64,000 nucleotides of DNA from Lottia gigantea (taxonomy: Eukaryota; Mollusca; Gastropoda; Lottiidae), in assembly GCF_000327385.1 (NCBI RefSeq), contig NW_008707205.1, positions 258,495 through 322,494 on the forward strand. Reading direction: 5' to 3'. The notes below the pieces were generated by a model that saw only the letters and a program-made list of their open reading frames with translations, was not told where the DNA came from and did not search any database. Below are positions 58,801-64,000 of the stretch, in pieces (positions within the stretch are counted from its first letter, which is position 1; each line of letters opens with the position of its first letter). Both the position numbers and the translations under genes were made by a program.

Positions 58801-61800
58801 AGGTACAGGTTCGCCATTTTTTTTAACCAATCATGCCTTAGTCTCAGAAAAGTGAATATTTTAGCTAAGCTAATCAGTAATAGAGTTCACAGCTCACCGT
58901 TGAAATTTGAGCCTTCAAATCCATGTGTGTCCAGAATTATCGGCATTGGAAAGTTAAAATGACGACTCGTCATATCTCAAGAATCTGCCATATATAGAAA
59001 TGAAATTCCTAGTTTGAAGGAATAATTTCAGATATTTCTGGTCCTTCTGAAGACTATTTACACACATTTAAGACTCAAATAAACCTCTGAAAATGACAAA
59101 TCTGTCCATTGAATTGGACTAGTTTGATGTATAACCACAAAGACAGTCCTGTAGGAGACATTTACATAAAAAGGTCAAAATTCCAAAAACAGATAACAGA
59201 GCAAAGAAGAAATTTTGATTAAAAAACTTATTCAGATTAAAAAAAAAGCAGAGATATCTGGGAGTTTCTTTGTACGATCTGAAAGATAGAAGCCTTTCAT
59301 GTTTTAAATTGTAGGGGTTTTTTTGTTGTTAACCATACTTTAAAAGGTTGTCTGCCATGAAGAAGTTAAAATGAAATTGAAAAACTTTAGAAGTAATTTA
59401 GCCTAATTTCCGGTGATTAAATCAAAGCGAGATCTAGAAACTTAATTTAATTTTTTGATGTGCTGAAGTGGTTTGGATTAGAACATTTTCTGGATGTGGT
59501 GTTTTATATTGTATAATAATATGTATGAACAAAGGAAGTTAGACTTTTCATTAGGACACCCTTGATCTGGTGTGTATGGCACGACAGGTTTCGTTTTGGT
59601 TGATCTCTTAAAGGTGCAACTAAGCAAGAGTGAATTCTTTACCTCAATTTATACTCAAAAATGCAGAAGCGCCTGTTCAAATGCAGAGGGGACTTCCTTG
59701 ACTTGATGTAGGAGCAAAGTTGACTTGAAACGGTTGAGTAAACGGTCAAATGCGAAGGTGAAATTGACCTGATGTGGCAAGTTGACAGGGACACATGGGG
59801 TGTGTCTTGCCATAATAATATGTATGCATTTTAAGTGTAAAAATGTGTCTTGATGTTTGGGTAGGATGTAAAGCTGAGGCCCTGTGGATGGCATCATCAT
59901 GTAGATGCATTTGACACATTATTGATTACCTTGACAATCTCTTACAGAATTGGATTAAATCCGGCTATTACATGTCACTCAGTAGTGACATTTCATTGTT
60001 AGTAAGGAAATTGGATTTGATCCAATATTCTTTAAGAGATTGTCAAGGTAATCAATAATGTGTCAAATGCATCTACATAATTTTATGTAATGATCTGGCC
60101 ATGGAATTTCGATTCAATTTTAGTTATAGGGCAACATTATATGCAAGTTCCCTTGACAATTGTAAATTAAGCAAGGTTGCTGCTTTTTTTACCTGTAGAA
60201 TTTAGGTGATTAAAAGTCAATTTATTTCATTTTATCATTTCAGATAATGAGTTAAATTCTGCCACACCTAAGAACCATACATTAGCTGTGTGTTTTAAAT
60301 ATGGTACAATATTTCTATTAACTAATTATGATGATTTTGATCCTAAAGTCATACATACTATGTTAACTGGTATGTATCTATGTTAATCTAACTTGTCTTA
60401 TATCCTATGCAGTATCAGAGCTAACAGATGGGATAAAAAAAAAAAAGCAACAACACAATGTGTAATACTGGTGATTGTTACTGTACTGCTCAATATTTTT
60501 ATTCAAAATCAAAGCTGCCCGTATATTACCTTGTCTGGCAAGCTAATTTTGTAATTAATTTAACTCCATTTCAACTAATGGATTACTTTATATTTTGTGT
60601 TAAACTTGTTAACATGAACTACATCTGATTGCCATTTTTTTGTGTTACTTCTTTTATTCTTGATCTGATAAAGTCTTTTTTAAAGCAATTTAAGCTGAAA
60701 TTGACTGAAAGGGTTATTGGAGTAATATTTAATCATGCAAGCCTAGAAAAATTACAGTTCAATGCAGTTGTCAGTGATAACTATTCCTTATAGATTCTAT
60801 ACTATGTTATCATTGATATTGTAGAAACTAGAAGAAGTGAACACGCTTTTGGGTCAGGGTACGATTTTCTACTATATCGACAATCCTACAATGTACATCG
60901 CATTGGATACTGTATCTGGTCTATTAGCGACATAACCAAACAAACTTTGGTGACCTTTGTAATTAAATTTATTGTGTTTTTAGGAGTGAAAATGGATTGG
61001 TCAAATTGTGGTGAATATTTAGTAGTTGGTGGATTTGATAGATTACCTAACTTACAATGTCGTAATGAATTACGCTTTTATTCTAAAGATGGTACATTAC
61101 GTCATGCCATCTCTATACCAACGCAGGTAAATACCATATCAAATCTTCGTTCATAAAACAGACTTTATAGATGCCTCAACATGCTTTATGTCTGACAACT
61201 ATATTCTTCAATGAACAAATAGAGATAAATTGTACACTGAAAGCATCATTTTGCACCATTCCTCTTCATTCCGACGTCTGTGGTTCTTGCAATTCCACTA
61301 AAACTAACGCGTTTTATGATATCACTAGAGGGGAACAGCATATAAGGTATTAATAGTAGCTTATGGTAGTTCTCCTCTAGAGACGTCATAAAACGTGTTA
61401 GTTTTAGTGAAAAATTGCAAGAACCACAGATGTCGGAATGAAAATTGGAATTGTGCAAATTGATGCTATCAGTGCCCCCGATACAAAACCTTTTTACCAT
61501 CCCTTTAAGTAATGACTACACATTTCTATCAGAATCTAAAAAGCTGTTATATTTGACAATGGGGGTACATTGGATGGCACTCTGCTGTCTGGTGCTCCTG
61601 AATTAAACAACAATATGTTAGAATATGATTTTTCAATTCCAGGGAAAGCCTTTGACAGCATTAAAATGGGGTCACAATGATAAAAGGTTATTCATAGCAG
61701 CAGGATGTAATTTATATGTAGCCTGGGTAAATAAACAAATAGCACCATTATACTTCCTATGTCAGAGAGCTACCCAGACCTGTATTCAACAAGAAAAAAA

Positions 61801-61870
61801 TGCTGTTAAACTGCCATTACCATTGAGATTACGATTGGGTATTCAAGCTTTATTTTCACCCACTGTAAAG
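37547..61870 (+). CDS. TULP4: TULP4 (tubby-like protein 4), N-terminal WD40/SOCS half; continues past the window
   Basis: Seven exons (37547-37807, 47323-47451, 51381-51545, 54195-54375, 60244-60369, 60984-61126, 61643-61870) join in frame to give 411 residues. The protein begins in the same way as human TULP4 (IHSLSWMGKVP, EGWLASGNAKGVVGVTFT, FNLRGHRSE). WD40-type blades include VVLVCWNEPYQKLATCDSRG, VTDFAWSHDGRMALICYRDG, ACGVWSPDDQKVMFGTTDGQ and LTALKWGHNDKRLFIAAG. A SOCS-box-like segment follows, with a PLYFLCQRAT BC-box and an LPLP Cul5-box-like motif (about 370-396). The family is thought to act as a substrate adaptor for a cullin-RING ligase. The tubby domain, which lies near the C-terminus in this family, must be downstream of 64000. 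The last visible exon ends in phase 0 at gtaagt. Confidence 0.94.
37839..38236. mobile_element. hAT-like MITE
   Basis: The ends agggctgcaacgat and atcgtagcagccct are inverted repeats of the AGGGCTGC type common in animal hAT-derived MITEs. The interior is rich in ATCG words and has no coding frame. The flanks (atactatt / tgatagtat) continue the inverted symmetry. Confidence 0.6.
38652..38972 (+). mobile_element. MITE-A copy 6
   Basis: Begins taaagggatgggtgtgccat, and most of the family landmarks follow in order. The right end is worn (ggcgaacatatcttttta). Confidence 0.75.
39845..40090. mobile_element. MITE-B copy, worn
   Basis: Retains ctctgtggttcctgtaatt, atcagtgtcccagatacaca and gattagaaaacctcc. 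The left end is poorly preserved. Confidence 0.5.
40764..41000 (+). repeat. Three tandem copies of SINE-like sequence (about 80 bp each)
   Basis: The unit runs ttgaaattcattgcactct, tggcattacaagtcttcatt, ggctcaatcaggagcagaaa and is repeated three times with modest divergence. Its wording matches the SINE body elsewhere. Confidence 0.65.
43495..43562 (+). mobile_element. SINE tail fragment
   Basis: gtctttattagcccatatgg, gtagaaaagtaggatgtaaa and a repeated ttcatttcaa tail match the end of the SINE-like family. Confidence 0.4.
45435..45700 (+). mobile_element. MITE-A copy 7
   Basis: Left end ctaaagggacagtttggggg, right end ggcgcatctgcctctttaa. There is an internal deletion between the second landmark and the gagctgtgaacactatt block. 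Confidence 0.8.
46800..47130. repeat. Tandem repeat of about 120-bp units
   Basis: Nearly three copies of a unit containing gaattcatacctacatggat, agaatgaattcatacatttg, cctagactaaattatta and ggttaaatagacttcaca. The array lies about 190 bp before TULP4 exon 2. Confidence 0.75.
47323..47451 (+). CDS. TULP4: TULP4 coding exon 2
   Basis: 43 codons encode VVLVCWNEPYQKLATCDSRG and a second part ending INDRNNQ. This is nearly the same wording as the first WD blade of human TULP4. Acceptor ttttgtag, donor gtgagt. Confidence 0.96.
47510..47895. mobile_element. MITE-B copy, rearranged
   Basis: The left end (aaagggattgtaaagaggtt) and the central palindrome (ttcctgcaattccactaaaa, aggaaccacagacgttt) are present, but about 230 bp of unrelated sequence separates them. 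Confidence 0.5.
49070..49425. mobile_element. Inverted-repeat element with ATCGTATCG words
   Basis: gctggcacggtat near the left faces tatcgtatcgtgccac near the right. Both sides also carry gtatcatgatac / gtatcgcgatac words. Smaller pieces of similar wording lie at about 8925-9015 and 36890-36925. Confidence 0.45.
49631..50160. repeat. 30-bp minisatellite in TULP4 intron 2
   Basis: About 17-18 nearly perfect units of cataagtccaagttgagtat plus aaatatcatt, with strict 30-bp spacing. More degenerate units continue to about 50255. Because 30 is a multiple of three, long frames stay open on both strands (210 aa and 174 aa). They are repeats of ten residues and not genes. Confidence 0.95.
51008..51195. 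repeat. Dispersed TATACGCCCAC repeat, copy 1
   Basis: Begins tttatacgcccacatgacat and contains ttgacaaaacttagtatgg-like wording and gagttattgcccttg. It shares the start and the attgcccttg block with 56684-56945. Confidence 0.5.
51381..51545 (+). CDS. TULP4: TULP4 coding exon 3
   Basis: 55 codons encode VTDFAWSHDGRMALICYRDG, then FVLVGSVAGQRYW and ACGVWSPDDQK. The exon completes the second WD blade and begins the third. Acceptor tttctttgcag, donor gtatga. Confidence 0.96.
51546..54194 (+). other. TULP4 intron 3
   Basis: AT-rich and non-coding. The only clear structure is an array of GGATCTCAGATAATTAGATC-like units at 53498-53726. Confidence 0.75.
53498..53726. repeat. GGATCTCAGATAATTAGATC array
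   Basis: Around six to seven imperfect units combining agccttggatctcagataat and tagatctcagataat. Confidence 0.85.
54195..54375 (+). CDS. TULP4: TULP4 coding exon 4
   Basis: Encodes VMFGTTDGQLVVMSSTGAMI and continues to a short acidic linker ending QTKTE. The donor gaag|gtatgt leaves one base, and the next exon completes an Asp codon. The open frame continues into the intron to 54515 but loses all similarity there. Confidence 0.93.
54655..54740. repeat. Dispersed repeat, copy 1
   Basis: ggtaattgttactgtactgc, aaaatcaaagctgcc and ttaccttgcctggcaagcta recur in the same order at about 60465-60550. Confidence 0.6.
55199..55269. repeat. Exact 32-bp inverted repeat with 7-bp loop
   Basis: gtaagcctatttatttctaa and the following 12 bases (55199-55230) are matched without a mismatch by the inverted complement at 55238-55269. 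The loop is gcttaag. It would form a strong hairpin in RNA or a cruciform in DNA. Confidence 0.95.
55590..55740 (+). mobile_element. SINE-body fragment
   Basis: gatgttaaccaagactggga, caaaatttccctcattgtac, cattagctcaatcaggtgta and gaaaagtaggatgtaa occur in the family order. Confidence 0.45.
55985..56098 (-). mobile_element. MITE-A copy 8, partial
   Basis: One terminus (ttaaagagacagttgcacca) and about 115 bp of reverse-oriented family sequence are visible before similarity ends. Confidence 0.7.
56684..56945. repeat. Dispersed TATACGCCCAC repeat, copy 2
   Basis: Starts tttatacgcccacatctctc, has a near-inverted match at the right end (atggtgggcgtatatgg), a tccgtccgtc stretch and gagttattgcccttgcccct. 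I recall repeats of this style as widespread in mollusc genomes. It is visibly less AT-rich than its flanks. Confidence 0.6.
57570..57761. repeat. 18-bp ATGATTAGAACCACACAA minisatellite
   Basis: Ten to eleven near-perfect copies of the 18-bp unit, one interrupted. Open frames on the minus strand here are the repeat itself. Confidence 0.9.
58457..58640 (+). mobile_element. MITE-A copy 9, worn
   Basis: Contains tttaaagacgatggctcacc, gttgagtcgggtcttga, ctgaaactagaaatttcact and aaacgtggataatttt in family order, with high divergence. It looks older than the other copies. Confidence 0.6.
58795..59112 (-). mobile_element. MITE-A copy 10, full length
   Basis: Reverse-oriented copy with landmarks from aggtacaggttcgccatttt to aaatgacaaatctgtccatt. 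It lies about 150 bp from copy 9 in the opposite direction. Confidence 0.8.
59640..59890. repeat. Less AT-rich unclassified repeat block
   Basis: Composition differs from its flanks, with words such as gaaattgacctgatgtggca and cacatggggtgtgtcttgcc. The open frame on the minus strand (59655-59900) has no family resemblance. It is probably an old repeat or another conserved non-coding block. Confidence 0.35.
59900..60077. repeat. Nested palindrome with exact 45-bp arms
   Basis: 59900-59944 and 60033-60077 are perfect inverted complements. Inside, attggattaaatcc faces ggatttgatccaat with one mismatch, and the centre tgtcactcagtagtgaca is itself a hairpin. This is probably a small foldback element. 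No coding capacity. Confidence 0.95.
60244..60369 (+). CDS. TULP4: TULP4 coding exon 5
   Basis: 42 codons encode NELNSATPKNHTLAVCFKYG, then TIFLLTNYDDFDPKVIHTML. LTNYDD corresponds to LMNNYDD of human TULP4. Acceptor ttatcatttcag, donor gtatgt. Confidence 0.93.
60465..60550. repeat. Dispersed repeat, copy 2
   Basis: ggtgattgttactgtactgc, aaaatcaaagctgcccgtat and taccttgtctggcaagcta match the 54.66-kb copy. Confidence 0.6.
60984..61126 (+). CDS. TULP4: TULP4 coding exon 6
   Basis: Encodes VKMDWSNCGEYLVVGGFDRL and a second part with LRFYSKDGTLRHAISIPTQ, another WD40-type blade. Acceptor gtgtttttag, donor gtaaat. Confidence 0.94.
61240..61509. mobile_element. MITE-B copy in TULP4 intron 6
   Basis: The left arm (gacgtctgtggttcttgcaa, ttccactaaaactaac) faces its inverted complement (gttagttttagtgaaa, ttgcaagaaccacagatgtc). 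The centre contains a second inverted pair, ctagaggggaac / gttctcctctag. Confidence 0.75.
61643..61870 (+). CDS. TULP4: TULP4 coding exon 7: last WD blade and SOCS box
   Basis: 76 codons encode GKPLTALKWGHNDKRLFIAA, then a BC-box-like PLYFLCQRAT and the Cul5-box-like LPLPLRLRLG, ending SPTVK. Human TULP4 has the same order. Acceptor tttcaattccag, donor gtaagt. Confidence 0.94.
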
Positions 61871-62049
61871 GTAAGTTATTTTTGTGAATTAACGATAACT
61901 GTAATGACTTCAGAAATTTTTAGTTTTTATGGGAATATGAGCATTTCCCATAAAGATAACATGGGATTATTGCCAAAAATTAGTCTATAGCGAATTTTTA
62001 AGTACCGTAAGTAACACTGTATAAGGCACAATTATTGATTAAATTAATA

Positions 62050-62168
62050 AAACGCGGATAATTTTGATGGTTAGCTGTGAACACTATTACTGATTGGCTT
62101 AGCCAAAAAAATTCCCGTTTCTGAGATTAAAGTATGATTGGTCAAAAAAAGTGTAAATCTGTCCCTTC
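62050..62168 (+). mobile_element. MITE-A copy 11, right half only
   Basis: Starts at the aacgcggataattttga landmark and runs to aaatctgtcccttcat. Confidence 0.7.
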
Positions 62169-62635
62169 ATATGAAATAAATAGCAGGGATATGAAATAGA
62201 TTAGTTTAAAGAATTAATTTGGTAAATGAATTGTGTAGGTGCAAGCAGATTATCAAATAAAAACATCATTTGCATATCTTGTTATTATTAATATAAGCTT
62301 ATGGAGGTAGAGAATTATGCCCGAGTAATTATCTGGATGATACAAATCTTTTCAATTACATGTTTAGAAAAGATTGTATTCAATGTTATATAAAGATAAG
62401 GCATATTATGTTATTCATTTACAACTTAATTAGATTTCTGTATAGAATTGGATATTGAAATCTTGCCAAGACTTAGATTATCCTGTTTGAAATAATGAGA
62501 TAAAGATGACAATATTTTAATTAAAAAAAGATGTTATTGAAATTTCAATACCAGATAAATTTTTTATCAATAAGCTTATTCAAATTTATTATTTTAAAAA
62601 TGGGTAGTCCATTTCTTTATTAGCTCTTATTCTGA

Positions 62636-62970
62636 CACAACCACTCAAGTAAGGGTCTAACTACTCCTCTATATAACTTTTATACTGAATCATAACACCG
62701 TCTCTATACAACTTAATGCCATAAACCAATCAAATTTATTCGCTCATCAGTCTCCAGCGCTGGACTTATGTGACACCAACAAGAAAACAGACTGGTATAA
62801 ATATTCTGAGGAACATTAGACTAGTTCATCAAGTCTACATGGTGTTGAACATTGTTGGAACCTGAATTTTTAATCGGCTGTTCTGACTTTTACCAGTTTT
62901 GTTGGATTGGTTAAAGCAGGTCATCAGGTTAAGGTTACACAGACCTTAACTTAAGTGATTGAATGAAAAA
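62636..62970. mobile_element. Relative of the type D element
   Basis: Shares the middle words of the 17.4-kb element (accaatcaaatttattcgct, ccagcgctgg, ggttaaagcaggtcatca) and has the inverted pair cactcaagtaaggg / ccttaacttaagtg near its ends. Confidence 0.45.
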
Positions 62971-63011
62971 ATAGCTCTAAATAAATGTATACAATATATA
63001 CTAAACTTTCG

Positions 63012-63353
63012 TTTAAAGGGATTGATGCGTCATTTTAGGAGATTGATTTGAGTCTTGAATATAATGCATATAGTCTTCAGAAGTACTAGAATTGTACGAA
63101 AATCACATAATTCCTTTAAAAATACTTCAAACTAGGTATTTTACCGATTATTTCTATATATGTCTTTTCTATATATCACAAAATATCTTAAATTGATGAG
63201 TCGTCATGTTAATATACAAACACAGATAATTCTGGACACACATGGATTTGAGGGTGAGCTGTGAACACTATTACTGATTGGCTTAGCTAAAAATTCTAAT
63301 TTCTGAGCCTAAAGTATGATTAGTCAAAAAGAATGGCACATGTGTACCTTTAA
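63012..63353 (+). mobile_element. MITE-A copy 12, full length
   Basis: Ends ttaaagggattgatgcgtca and ggcacatgtgtacctttaa are intact, and internal landmarks are in order over about 342 bp. Confidence 0.85.
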
Positions 63354-63639
63354 TGTTGATAAGACTGTAAAAAAAGAGGCAATGTAATGTTCTGTAAAAA
63401 TGAGTAAAATACCACAATATTGTCCATTTCTACAGAACATACAGAAAAAAACTTGTAGATCTTAAACAATCCAAACAAGTTTCATCATAGTGAGAAAAAA
63501 ATATCATTCAAGAGTCTATTTATCCAAATCTATTTACCCCATTAATAATTCAAATGAGATAGTCTGGATTATTATGGAACATGTCAAAATGTACCATATC
63601 CTATTTTAATCAAATTTTTCTTTACACTTGGGACTTTAC

Positions 63640-63970
63640 TGTACACTACCATTTGGATGACCACAAAATTGAAATATTTTAACTTAAAATGAGCCTTTGT
63701 TCATCACTGAACTTACCTGGTATCATAATTATACAAAAGAATCCCTTTATAATCCAATAAATCCATAAAACTAAGTAATAATCTATTAAACTAAGTAATA
63801 ATCTATTAAACTAAGTAATTTTGAAACCTGTGTGTTTCAATAATTATTTAGTTCACTGGATATATCATTTTATATAGAGATTCTATTCTTTAGTCATGAC
63901 GAATATATAACACTTGTTGACCAAGTTTGATACTTGAACTTTTATGTCCATTCTAAGAGACAGTATCCTT
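63640..63970. mobile_element. MITE-like repeat (type C), copy 2
   Basis: Shares tataatccaataaatcc, three copies of aataatctattaaactaagt, cacttgttgaccaagttt and gtccattctaagagacagta with the 29.5-kb copy. Confidence 0.6.
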
Positions 63971-64000
63971 TTTTGATACATACATAAAGTTATGTTTCAC

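Larger units (their letters stand above)
54376..60243 (+). other. TULP4 intron 4 (about 5.9 kb)
   Basis: No supported exon. It holds an exact 32-bp inverted repeat (55199-55269), MITE-A copies at 55985, 58457 and 58795, a dispersed repeat at 56684-56945, an 18-bp array (57570-57761), a less AT-rich repeat (about 59640-59890) and an exact 45-bp inverted repeat (59900-60077). Confidence 0.75.
61871..64000 (+). other. TULP4 intron 7, continuing beyond the window
   Basis: No exon is seen. It contains a partial MITE-A (62050-62168), a MITE-like inverted repeat (about 62636-62970), a full MITE-A (63012-63353) and a second copy of the 29.5-kb repeat (about 63640-63970). Confidence 0.7.

Noticed and set aside
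59655-59900. 81-aa minus-strand open frame with plausible amino acid composition
   Set aside because: It lies inside a TULP4 intron in an unclassified repeat block. No family resemblance and no splice context.
1-64000. Retroviral, LTR or Polinton-like fossils
   Set aside because: No reverse transcriptase, integrase, capsid or envelope wording and no long direct terminal repeats were seen in any frame.

Overview
The window looks like nuclear DNA of an invertebrate animal, most likely a lophotrochozoan and probably a mollusc. It is strongly AT-rich, has small exons with GT-AG borders separated by introns of up to 15 kb, and is crowded with short non-autonomous transposons and minisatellites. 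I see three protein-coding genes that I could rebuild exon by exon with closed reading frames. I see no bacterial genes, CRISPR arrays, viral fossils, rRNA or tRNA genes. The mollusc call is inference, resting on the repeat style (including a dispersed repeat that begins tttatacgcccac) and on general protein similarity.

Layout: 1-2966 is non-coding DNA upstream of a SHANK-family postsynaptic scaffold gene on the + strand (coding 2967-27342, six exons, 1629 aa). It encodes a long disordered N-terminal exon, a class I PDZ domain, a long proline-rich region with Homer-type PPxxF motifs, and a C-terminal SAM domain. The 3' UTR and an intergenic spacer follow. A RABL2 small GTPase gene lies on the - strand (34797 down to 31147, eight exons, 228 aa). 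A short head-to-head promoter region around 34.8-35.1 kb leads into the 5' half of TULP4 on the + strand (coding from 37547, seven exons visible, 411 aa of WD40 and SOCS-box sequence). TULP4 runs off the right edge, so its tubby domain lies outside.

How the genes relate: SHANK and RABL2 are convergent neighbours, and RABL2 and TULP4 are divergent. SHANK3 and RABL2B are also convergent near-neighbours at human 22q13, so this window probably shows an ancient bilaterian gene linkage. SHANK organises synaptic or membrane signalling scaffolds, RABL2 acts in cilia and intraflagellar transport, and TULP4 is a WD40/SOCS/tubby protein. No shared pathway is evident.

Repeats: one inverted-terminal-repeat MITE family (A) has about twelve copies. 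A second, largely palindromic family (B) has about five. There are further MITE-like pairs, tRNA-derived SINE candidates, two exact inverted repeats (55.2 kb and 59.9 kb) and about ten tandem arrays with units of 14 to 125 bp. Most of the longer unexplained open frames are simply these arrays. I did not find a convincing new molecular system. The most interesting items are the conserved SHANK-RABL2 linkage, the unusual SHANK N-terminal exon with signalling motifs repeated in the last exon, and the exact hairpins inside TULP4.
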